Source of the DNA: Pseudomonadota bacterium
GTDB taxonomy: Bacteria > Myxococcota > Bradymonadia > UBA4248
NCBI GenBank assembly: GCA_017613855.1
Contig: JAGACY010000143.1
Coordinates: forward strand, 1 to 5,835
Length of the DNA: 5,835 nucleotides
Direction of reading: 5' to 3'
The position numbers and the translations under genes were made by a program. Shown here piece after piece: positions 1 through 5,835 of the stretch; position 1 is the stretch's first letter; every line of letters starts with the position of its first letter. The notes under the pieces are model-generated. The model ran no database searches. It saw nothing but the letters and a program-made list of their open reading frames with translations, and was not told the DNA's origin.

Positions 1-75
1 GCTACGGTTGTTTATGCCAATCCTAAAATCGAAGAACACGCGACAATATGGAATGACTATCTTTTACCAGAATAA
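1..75 (+). CDS. C-terminal end of an upstream protein (5' truncated by window)
   Basis: Frame 1 is open from the first base to a TAA at 73-75 and encodes 24 residues ending in WNDYLLPE. The codons look like those of the downstream genes (GAA, AAA, GCC, ATC), and the stop lies just before the hairpin repeat that fills the spacer, which supports a real gene end. Frame 2 is also open here but runs into the repeat, so it is the poorer choice. The tail is too short to assign a family, and no function is proposed. The next gene starts 127 bp further on. Co-transcription with it is possible, because no strong terminator with a T-run is seen in between. Confidence 0.5.
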   Translation, partial: ATVVYANPKIEEHATIWNDYLLPE

Positions 76-89
76 TGGTCGCTCGCCTT

Positions 90-111
90 GAGACGTGTCA
101 CAACACGTCTC
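90..111 (+). repeat. Hairpin I of repeat copy 1
   Basis: GAGACGTGT (90-98) pairs perfectly with ACACGTCTC (103-111) across the 4-base loop CACA, giving a 9-bp stem. No T-run follows, so it does not read as a rho-independent terminator. The ninth pair is T-A here and C-G in the other copy, so the change preserves pairing. Confidence 0.8.
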
Positions 112-122
112 TACGGCTCGCC

Positions 123-173
123 AACGCGGCTATGCAGGGCGACCACCCAAGGTCGCCCTGCATACGCCGCGTT
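123..173 (+). repeat. Hairpin II of repeat copy 1 (long stem)
   Basis: The arm 123-144 pairs with 151-173 around the 6-base loop ACCCAA. There are 14 uninterrupted apical pairs (131-144 with 151-164), a single bulged C at 165, then 8 basal pairs (123-130 with 166-173). The stem is very stable and GC-rich against an AT-richer neighbourhood. It ends only 29 bases before the start codon of the next gene. If transcribed from upstream, it would form a strong structure in the leader of that gene. The bases after it (ATTCTTA) are too poor in T for a clear terminator. Confidence 0.8.
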
Positions 174-202
174 ATTCTTATGGTTAAATCCAACACCCAA
201 TC

Positions 203-3067
203 ATGACATTATCGTACGTAGCCAAAATCATTAAGGGGATACAGCTGTTCGTCCTATGCACGATGCTGCTCATTCCCTGCATATGTGCAGCACAGCCGCT
301 GCCGGACGAAGTGCAGCCCTACGATATCGTCATTCGCACAAGCGAACATTTTACCGTTCGATACCCCAAAAACGCCGAATTCTACGCAAAAAAAACAATT
401 GACTATGCCGAATATGTTTACGGTATTCTGTCTCAAAAACTGGATTCGAACATTGACAATATAACCATCGAAATATTTGATCGAGCCGATGTTTACCTCG
501 ATTACGCAGCCGTAGATCTCGACGATAACTTTACACTCTATCTATGGCCTCCCGAAAATATCCTGGAATATCCCTATTACGGAGGCTGGTTCGAAGAACA
601 AATCGCAAGCAGAATCGCCCGCATTCTGGTCCAAAGAACATGCGCTGACTGGATTCATTCCCTCAGCAATATGATACTGCCTCTATGGTACCTGGATGGT
701 ATTGCAAATCTTTATACATTTCCGGATCATCCCGGATTGCCACGCCATCAGGGACTGATTCGGGCAATTGTGCGCAATGCGGCACAAAATCATGCCCTGC
801 CACAAATGAGCCAACTCATGTCAGGATACAACACATGGCTTGGCAACTCCATTGGCGAGATTTATGGCAGTGCTTTTCTAAATGATATTGCTGCACAATA
901 TGGCATTGAAAAAATAACAGAATGGAACAAACTCAACGGATCTAACCTGTCGTCTATCGAACACAATGCCAAAGTCATCTTTGGAAAATCCTGGAGCGAT
1001 CTGTATCAGGAATGGATCGAAAAAGAACAGAGTTCACAGGGAATTATACACAAAGATAAGCACTATCTGTCCACCCACTGGCTCAACGAACAGCCTCAAA
1101 TCATTCCCAATCAAAATGCCATCAGCTATGTACGTCATGATAGCCTGCGCCCCAAATCCATAGTAATGCATGATTTGGAGACACATAAAGAGCAAAACAT
1201 CATCGAATGCAACGGCCAATGCGAACATCACTGGAGCAGCAGCGGCGATATCCTTTACTATACGACCATTATCAAAACATCGCACTTTGAGTCAGAAACA
1301 CTGTATGCCCTTGAATTGGGAAGCCATCAACCCCATCCATTGCCCATCCCCGGGCATATCAGAAGTTTTACCGAAAACAACGGCATCATCGCAGCCGTGA
1401 CAATCCTCAATAATCAACCGCAAATCTATAAATTCGATACAGAAGCCAACCTTACCGAACTGATATACACAGCCCCCCGTTTCAGTCTCATCGAAGGCAT
1501 TATTGCCATGCAGGATGATCAATGGATTGCATCCTACTATGATCCGCAAAAGAAACAGTTTGATTTGATCCAAATCAAGGATGAACAGGATTTAACAGAG
1601 ATACAGCCAATTACTGACGATCCCGCAACCGAGATGTACCCTTTCATCATGCAGGATAATGCCATTGGCTATATCACCGAAAGCAATGGATTTTACTATT
1701 TAAATCGAATTTCGCCGGATGGCATGGATCCTCAAATGTTATATTTGCACGATGCCGCGATGATCCAGCCGATTCAATCGACAGATGGCAACATCTATTA
1801 TACAGACATCAGCGCCAAAGGCATGTCAATTGCTGCCTTGCCTCCAACCCAACTCATCCATGCAGGAGAAACGCCAGAGAATGAATTTCCGGAGAATTCA
1901 GACATTCCCCGGGCATACACAATCCCTGCACTGCCCCATGTCGAATCTGAATATAACGGTTCATTCGATTGGTCTGTCCTGATTCCCGACACCTATCTGC
2001 CAACTTTTGGAACGTCTGATGCCTCCGGATGGTATTTAGGGGTTTATCTCGAAAACAGTGACAGTCTCAATCATCATTTATACGATTTTTATTTTGCCTG
2101 GTATTTTGAAAGCAATGTCTTTGATTTGGAATTATCCTACAAATGGCACCGGTACCAGTGGTGGCTTTCCCCAGAGCTTGGCGTAGAACAAGAAACCTAT
2201 CTCGTCGATACGGGCACTGAGTATCAGCATTATCCACTGACGATCTATTGGGCAAGCCTCAGTACGGGAACGGAATATCATTTCCCGCTGCTGGATATGG
2301 AATTGTCATTTAAACTACTGGCCGAACATACCAAAACCAATGATCACTCGATGGATGATATTTTTAAGCAATGGATGGAAAATATCTATGACAAAAGTAT
2401 CGATTTACATCATCGGTGGAGTAACGCATTCATAGGTAATTTCAAGCTGTCGCATATCCACGATGCCCCCAGAACAATCCCCGGCAAAACAGGATATATA
2501 CTTGATTATCAGCTTCGAATAGAGCCATCTTTGTTTGGAAATTATACATATTCTGTTATCAATGAGATATCAATCAATTTATCCTGGCCAATGATATGGC
2601 GCATGGTCGATGTTTTATCGATATCGCTGATGTACGGCGTTGCTGTAACCGGATCCGATTACCGATACCCGCTAAAAGTAGAAACCGGAACAGGCTTTGA
2701 TTTTAATTATTTTGGTTTCATCAATCTTGTAGATTTTCACGGTATTCGCGCCGGCAATCTGATTGCCAACAACCATCTGATTTATAGTCATTTGAATTAT
2801 TCACTCCCTATTTATGTATTTCGTCATAACTACTTAATGATACCATTGATGATAAATCGTATCGGCATAGGACTTGTCGGTGACTGGGCAGTCAAAAGCA
2901 ATCAAATTGATACAATCGATTTTTCAAAGTCTTTGTTCGGTGTTGGTGGCGAAATATATCTCGATACGACGTTATTATATCGTTATCCGATGCGGCTCGG
3001 ATTTGGATATGAACGGGGTTTTGCCAAAGCCGGCGATAATGCCTATTATTTGTGGATTGGCCTGTGA
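203..3067 (+). CDS. Outer-membrane protein: degenerate peptidase-MA-like domain, TolB-like propeller, beta-barrel
   Basis: The 954-residue product has a signal peptide (residues 1-30; hydrophobic 14-27; likely cleavage at CAA|Q; no lipobox). Residues about 40-275 resemble the peptidase-MA (gluzincin) domain: PLWYLDGIANLY (160-171) matches the family's usual P-x-W-x-x-E-G-x-A-x-Y block, and SWSDLYQEW (263-271) resembles its end. The expected HExxH is absent; SRIAR (136-140) lies at the likely position, and Asp165 replaces the usual Glu ligand, so catalysis is unlikely. Residues about 290-580 look like a TolB/PD40 propeller (HHWSSSGDILYYT at 342-354, SPDG at 504-507). Residues about 600-954 alternate like a transmembrane barrel, with GVYLENSDSLNHH (613-625) resembling the D-x-L-x-x-H block of such barrels and a final strand YERGF..YYLWIGL. 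The start is the first ATG after an in-frame TAA at 185, and it keeps the signal peptide; no Shine-Dalgarno is seen. It may act in surface binding or assembly. Domain order is fairly secure; function is not. Confidence 0.8.
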   Translation: MTLSYVAKIIKGIQLFVLCTMLLIPCICAAQPLPDEVQPYDIVIRTSEHFTVRYPKNAEFYAKKTIDYAEYVYGILSQKLDSNIDNITIEIFDRADVYLDYAAVDLDDNFTLYLWPPENILEYPYYGGWFEEQIASRIARILVQRTCADWIHSLSNMILPLWYLDGIANLYTFPDHPGLPRHQGLIRAIVRNAAQNHALPQMSQLMSGYNTWLGNSIGEIYGSAFLNDIAAQYGIEKITEWNKLNGSNLSSIEHNAKVIFGKSWSDLYQEWIEKEQSSQGIIHKDKHYLSTHWLNEQPQIIPNQNAISYVRHDSLRPKSIVMHDLETHKEQNIIECNGQCEHHWSSSGDILYYTTIIKTSHFESETLYALELGSHQPHPLPIPGHIRSFTENNGIIAAVTILNNQPQIYKFDTEANLTELIYTAPRFSLIEGIIAMQDDQWIASYYDPQKKQFDLIQIKDEQDLTEIQPITDDPATEMYPFIMQDNAIGYITESNGFYYLNRISPDGMDPQMLYLHDAAMIQPIQSTDGNIYYTDISAKGMSIAALPPTQLIHAGETPENEFPENSDIPRAYTIPALPHVESEYNGSFDWSVLIPDTYLPTFGTSDASGWYLGVYLENSDSLNHHLYDFYFAWYFESNVFDLELSYKWHRYQWWLSPELGVEQETYLVDTGTEYQHYPLTIYWASLSTGTEYHFPLLDMELSFKLLAEHTKTNDHSMDDIFKQWMENIYDKSIDLHHRWSNAFIGNFKLSHIHDAPRTIPGKTGYILDYQLRIEPSLFGNYTYSVINEISINLSWPMIWRMVDVLSISLMYGVAVTGSDYRYPLKVETGTGFDFNYFGFINLVDFHGIRAGNLIANNHLIYSHLNYSLPIYVFRHNYLMIPLMINRIGIGLVGDWAVKSNQIDTIDFSKSLFGVGGEIYLDTTLLYRYPMRLGFGYERGFAKAGDNAYYLWIGL

Positions 3068-3083
3068 GCCGCCCCACCAAAAC

Positions 3084-3119
3084 TGCCGCAGCGTATTGCC
3101 GCAGGCAATAGCAGCGGCA
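3084..3119 (-). repeat. Hairpin II of repeat copy 2
   Basis: The apical stem TATTGCC/GGCAATA (3094-3100 with 3104-3110, loop GCA) stands on a basal stem (3084-3092 with 3111-3119) that has one A-A mismatch (3090/3113). G3093 is bulged, which on the - strand is a bulged C after ATA, exactly as in copy 1. The apical part is 7 bp against 14 bp in copy 1. It lies just after a stop codon but has no T-run on the + strand, so a terminator role is unproven; it could also protect the 3' end of the mRNA. Confidence 0.7.
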
Positions 3120-3130
3120 AGCGAGCCATA

Positions 3131-3153
3131 GAGACGTGCGATCCGCACGTCTC
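3131..3153 (-). repeat. Hairpin I of repeat copy 2
   Basis: GAGACGTGCG (3131-3140) pairs perfectly with CGCACGTCTC (3144-3153) around a 3-base loop, a 10-bp stem. The ninth pair is C-G where copy 1 has T-A, and a tenth pair is gained. The outer eight pairs are identical to copy 1. No run of T follows on either strand. Confidence 0.8.
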
Positions 3154-3209
3154 AAGGCGAGCCACCAAACGAGCGACTACCTAAATCGATAACCATACTG
3201 TCCGGAATA

Positions 3210-3238
3210 TTGATTTATAGAAGTTTAGTTTATATACT
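3210..3238 (+). promoter_or_regulatory. Putative sigma70-type promoter of the lipoprotein gene
   Basis: TTGATT (3210-3215) matches 4 of 6 positions of the -35 consensus. TATACT (3233-3238) matches 5 of 6 of the -10 consensus. The spacer is exactly 17 bp and the local sequence is AT-rich. Transcription would begin near 3245, leaving a leader of about 72 bases before the ATG at 3317. The promoter sits just outside repeat copy 2. It was predicted by eye only, and sigma-factor preferences of this organism are unknown. Confidence 0.45.
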
Positions 3239-3246
3239 GAAGGATT

Positions 3247-3275
3247 GGGCGATATTGTCTTTAGACCATGCGCCC
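3247..3275 (+). other. Imperfect hairpin at the predicted 5' end of the lipoprotein mRNA
   Basis: GGGCGAT (3247-3253) pairs with ATGCGCCC (3268-3275) with one bulged G at 3270. Inside it, GTC (3257-3259) pairs with GAC (3264-3266) around a TTTA loop. It begins within a few bases of the predicted transcription start, so it could shield the 5' end of the mRNA. It does not cover the Shine-Dalgarno. A chance structure is possible. Confidence 0.35.
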
Positions 3276-3304
3276 GGAATTCCTGATTTTACCTCACTTT
3301 GCAT

Positions 3305-3308
3305 AAGG
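3305..3308 (+). promoter_or_regulatory. Shine-Dalgarno sequence of the lipoprotein gene
   Basis: AAGG lies 8 bases before the ATG at 3317, a standard spacing. It supports this start codon over other frames in the region. The barrel gene at 203 shows nothing comparable. Confidence 0.6.
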
Positions 3309-3316
3309 TTCTATAC

Positions 3317-5835
3317 ATGCAGAAAAAATACATTTTCTCCGTTCTCGCCATTCTCTCGAGTTTGGCTCTGTTCAATGCCTGTGGTAACGAATCGAAAGAG
3401 CCCGAAGAACCTGGCCATGTCATTCCGACGCCTCCTCCGGAAGAAGACGATGAGATTCCCGATACATCTATCATCGATTTGCGCCCGGCGGATATGCAAT
3501 CACAGGATGGATGTCAGCTCGACAGCGACTGCGTGGCCGCTGCTTTTTGTTTTCATGGCGCATGCACCATGCAATGCGAAAAAGATGATGAGTGCGCGGA
3601 TGGTTATGTGTGTTCGCAGCGCAATGGACGCTGTATTACCGAAGCTTTTGCCAAGAAGATGGTTCTGCAGGAAGACGAAGAAACAGCAGGCGATTCCGAC
3701 CTGACACGCAAACGTTATGCGCTCACCGACCTCAATGCGCAGGACCTTGCCGAAGCCGCCGAGTCAGATGTCGTCGAAGCTGTGACCAATTTCGAAATTC
3801 TTACGCCTCCGCCTTCACAGATTTATATCAAGCCCGGCCAGACGTCGGCAACCGTCCAACTGACGACGACTCAGGATTACGGCGATGTCGATTATTTTGT
3901 GCGATCCATCGATCGTAACTCGAAAAGCAAGCTGCGTCGCGCCAAAAAGGTTGTCAATGAGGCTACAGGACTAACCAATTATTCTTTTGTCATGTATCCC
4001 CGCAACTCAAGTCTCGGCGACCAGGGCAAATCCGAATTGTATGAAATTGACTCTGCTTTCGGCAATTTCGAGATTAAATTGCTGCCCAAGAGTCCAGTGG
4101 CTGGTCTTTACGAAGGCACGGCTGCCGCCAATCGCATGGGAGGCGCTTTATTCCCGGTGCGTTTTGCCATCGTCACCAAGCCCGAGAATCCTAAAACCTA
4201 CAGCGAAATCAAAGGCATTACGATCTATCTGCCCTCGAGCCAGTCGGACATGTTCTCGCCAGAGTCCGTCAGTGACAACAGCACGCAGTGGGCCGAAATC
4301 TCGATGAAAAAGGAGACGAGCGCCAAAAACTGCCAGTCCAAAACCAAATGCTGGTCGGCTTCGTATGCCACAAATGATTTCACAATGGCAGGCAGCAGCC
4401 TGATCAATGATTCGCAAAAGCTGAATCGCGCCATCCGTATTGAGATCGACGACTTTGATAGCGAGAATATGAAGTTCTATGGCTATCTCAAAGACGATAT
4501 CAGTGGTTTATATCGCGATTATGATACCAAAACCGGACAAAAATCGTGGGCCACAGCCTCAATGAGCGGCGTTTTGAGCGTACAGCGGATGAGCAAATTT
4601 GATATCGACGAGAATACAAGCCATCCCCATCAAATGGCGACCGATAAATCCCTGCGCGATATCGAGGATCGTTCGCAAATTGCCTGCTCTGATGAAGATA
4701 TTGTCCAATTGATGGCGCTGGCAGCTCAAGATGAAACGCTGACAGACTGTGCAAACATCGCAACGCTCGATGCCTGGATGGAAGATGCTAACCAAATTAA
4801 ATGTATCTCTGCCGCAGACAAATCGATTCTGTCGGATGAGAACTTGACTTCCCGCATCATTACACAGCTCATTTCACGCAAAGATGACGATACGACTGCG
4901 GTCGCTGGCTTTGGGACACTCAATGAATTCCTCGAAAATTGCCTGCTCAAGGATGATAATCCCAAAAAACGCGTCTGCATTCAGCGCCCCGAGGTAAACT
5001 GTGCCGCCGAGCTCAGTGCGTTTGCTTTCCTCAATGCCGAAGGCACCGAAGATAAAGAAGCCCTTATGAATCAGTTTCATGATTTATTGCGGGAATCCTA
5101 CCTCGGTATGCAGTATGCGGCATGGCAGCAGGATGTTACGACGCGCCAAAAATGGCTCGATACCGCAGACGCGCCTAAATTCGCAGCTAAAGAAATCGAA
5201 AATGCCATCATGGATATTCTCGATGACTGGGAAAACGATGTACTCAAGGCGCATCTTGGCGTGATAAGCAAGCAGTTTGGCCAGTATCCGCTCGAAGTGC
5301 TGTCGAATCTTACAGCCAGAACGGACGAAATCGACGCCGAACGCTATACCATTTTATCCGATTACCAGCAGGCATGGCAAAGCGTGAGTGATGCGGTTTC
5401 TGTCTCGCTTAGAAGATACAACGAACTGCTGACCAAAACGACCGACCGAACGGCCAAAGCCAGCGCATATTATCCGCATTTATTCGATTTGTATTTTGCA
5501 GGACTCGTCGAATCCGATATCAATAAGAATACCGATAATACATCGCTCAATGGCGGCTATGGCAACAGTTTTTATCATAACCTGATGACGCTGGCTAAAC
5601 TCAACCAGTCGTTCGATGCGCTCGTGTATATGCGGGATGCAGAAATTGTGGTTTCCAATTCACTCAACAGTGACAATGATAATGTACTTTCGCGCCGTGC
5701 CGAAAGAGCCAAGAGCACTCTGAACGCCGCATTGAATAAGCGCGACAAGGTCTTTAAAGATTATCAGGATCGCCGCATCTCACAGCAGACGACATCCGCA
5801 AGTCTTTCCAATTCTATCGAATCTTTGGTCACTGA
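3317..5835 (+). CDS. Large surface lipoprotein with paired cysteine modules (3' end beyond window)
   Basis: The frame stays open for 839 codons to the window edge. The N-terminus is a lipoprotein signal: charged QKK, hydrophobic 5-19, then LFNAC with Cys22 as the lipidated residue (Phe at -3 is a loose lipobox fit). Residues 24-64 form an acidic, proline-rich stalk. Two cysteine modules follow: C66, C72, C78, C83 and C87, C93, C99, C106, both C-x5-C-x5-C with D/E before the second Cys, probably disulphide-bonded. Residues about 157-300 look like a beta-sandwich (IYIKPGQTSATVQL near 169-182; GLYEGT and FPVRFAIVT near 263-287). Eight more cysteines lie between 339 and 562. From about 580 onward the sequence appears mainly alpha-helical, with charged helical stretches at 785-839. 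The product should be anchored in the outer membrane, perhaps facing outward. I recognise no enzyme motif or named family. Start choice rests on the Shine-Dalgarno and the signal peptide. It appears to be transcribed separately from the barrel gene. Confidence 0.85.
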   Translation, partial: MQKKYIFSVLAILSSLALFNACGNESKEPEEPGHVIPTPPPEEDDEIPDTSIIDLRPADMQSQDGCQLDSDCVAAAFCFHGACTMQCEKDDECADGYVCSQRNGRCITEAFAKKMVLQEDEETAGDSDLTRKRYALTDLNAQDLAEAAESDVVEAVTNFEILTPPPSQIYIKPGQTSATVQLTTTQDYGDVDYFVRSIDRNSKSKLRRAKKVVNEATGLTNYSFVMYPRNSSLGDQGKSELYEIDSAFGNFEIKLLPKSPVAGLYEGTAAANRMGGALFPVRFAIVTKPENPKTYSEIKGITIYLPSSQSDMFSPESVSDNSTQWAEISMKKETSAKNCQSKTKCWSASYATNDFTMAGSSLINDSQKLNRAIRIEIDDFDSENMKFYGYLKDDISGLYRDYDTKTGQKSWATASMSGVLSVQRMSKFDIDENTSHPHQMATDKSLRDIEDRSQIACSDEDIVQLMALAAQDETLTDCANIATLDAWMEDANQIKCISAADKSILSDENLTSRIITQLISRKDDDTTAVAGFGTLNEFLENCLLKDDNPKKRVCIQRPEVNCAAELSAFAFLNAEGTEDKEALMNQFHDLLRESYLGMQYAAWQQDVTTRQKWLDTADAPKFAAKEIENAIMDILDDWENDVLKAHLGVISKQFGQYPLEVLSNLTARTDEIDAERYTILSDYQQAWQSVSDAVSVSLRRYNELLTKTTDRTAKASAYYPHLFDLYFAGLVESDINKNTDNTSLNGGYGNSFYHNLMTLAKLNQSFDALVYMRDAEIVVSNSLNSDNDNVLSRRAERAKSTLNAALNKRDKVFKDYQDRRISQQTTSASLSNSIESLVT

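Larger units (their letters stand above)
78..173 (+). repeat. Composite two-hairpin intergenic repeat, copy 1
   Basis: This spacer element starts with GTCGCTCG (78-85) and holds two successive hairpins (90-111 and 123-173). Its core at 81-121 recurs as the reverse complement at 3121-3162. Outside the central loop the two copies agree at 17 of 17 positions on the left and 17 of 18 on the right. The second hairpin is much less conserved in sequence, but both copies keep a TAT/ATA pairing next to a single bulged C on the same side. Two copies within about 3 kb, both confined to spacers, suggest a dispersed family of the REP or small non-autonomous element kind. Similar-looking palindromes are known between genes in many bacterial genomes. 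No coding capacity is seen. The end boundaries are inferred from the shared parts. Confidence 0.75.
3084..3177 (-). repeat. Composite two-hairpin intergenic repeat, copy 2 (inverted)
   Basis: Read on the - strand, this element begins GTCGCTCG (3177-3170), followed by the conserved core (3162-3121) and then a second hairpin (3119-3084), the same order as copy 1 at 78-173. It carries 12 extra bases (TTTGGTGGCTCG on the - strand) between the first GCTCG and CCTTGAG. In copy 1 the two GCTCG motifs are merged into one, which fits a deletion or duplication by slippage. It lies 16 bases after the stop codon of the barrel gene and before the promoter of the lipoprotein gene. No transposase or other ORF belongs to it. 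Confidence 0.75.

Noticed and set aside
78..173. CRISPR repeat or transposon terminal repeats
   Set aside because: There is no regular array of repeats and spacers, and no transposase or insertion-sequence ORF lies between the two copies.
260..292. Lipoprotein signal at the start of the barrel protein (Cys26 or Cys28)
   Set aside because: The residues before these cysteines (Pro25 and Ile27) do not fit a lipobox; a signal peptidase I site at CAA|Q fits better, and a C-terminal barrel needs no lipid anchor.
3084..3153. Rho-independent terminator after the barrel gene
   Set aside because: The hairpins are strong and well placed, but neither is followed by a T-run on the + strand, and they match the copy at 78-173; the repeat explanation is enough.
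3210..3704. 164-codon open frame overlapping the start of the lipoprotein gene
   Set aside because: It begins at a TTG inside the putative promoter, has no ribosome site, reads as low-quality protein, and lies out of frame with the lipoprotein gene, which has a Shine-Dalgarno, a signal peptide and an ordered cysteine pattern.
3592..4307. Open frames at 3592-3918 and 3987-4307 on the + strand
   Set aside because: Both are other-frame shadows of the lipoprotein frame, which runs uninterrupted through the region; their products are rich in Arg, Cys and Ser as expected from out-of-frame reading.
4148..4795. Antisense open frames opposite the lipoprotein gene
   Set aside because: They overlap one another in different frames, have no ribosome sites, and mirror the codon structure of the + strand gene.

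Overview
The window carries the last codons of one gene and two large genes for cell-envelope proteins, all on the + strand, separated by short spacers rich in hairpins. The style points to a Gram-negative bacterium of the Myxococcota / Bradymonadota (former Deltaproteobacteria) type. There is an outer-membrane protein with peptidase-like, propeller and barrel regions, and a large lipoprotein with an acidic, proline-rich stalk and paired C-x5-C-x5-C cysteine modules ("DSDC..", "DDEC.DGYVC"), a pattern common in secreted proteins of those phyla. Base composition looks like the mid-to-high 40s percent GC (by eye, not counted), low for classical myxobacteria. The phylum call is inference.

Layout: 1-75, C-terminal tail of an upstream gene. 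78-173, a structured intergenic repeat made of two hairpins. 203-3067, a 954-residue protein read as signal peptide, peptidase-MA-like domain without the zinc motif, TolB-like beta-propeller, and outer-membrane beta-barrel. 3084-3177, a second copy of the repeat in inverted orientation. 3210-3308, the control region of the next gene, with a plausible sigma70-type promoter, a leader hairpin and a Shine-Dalgarno sequence. 3317 to the window end, a lipoprotein gene open for 839 codons and cut by the window edge.

Both large products should sit at or beyond the outer membrane. Nothing in the sequence ties them into one pathway: they are separated by 249 bp, and the second appears to have its own promoter. 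The best leads are (a) the two inverted copies of a composite hairpin element bracketing the barrel gene, with paired base changes and a shared bulge, and (b) the apparent loss of every catalytic and zinc-binding residue in the peptidase-like domain. No complete new defence, mobile or biosynthetic system is visible. There are no tRNA or rRNA genes, CRISPR array, transposase or integrase.
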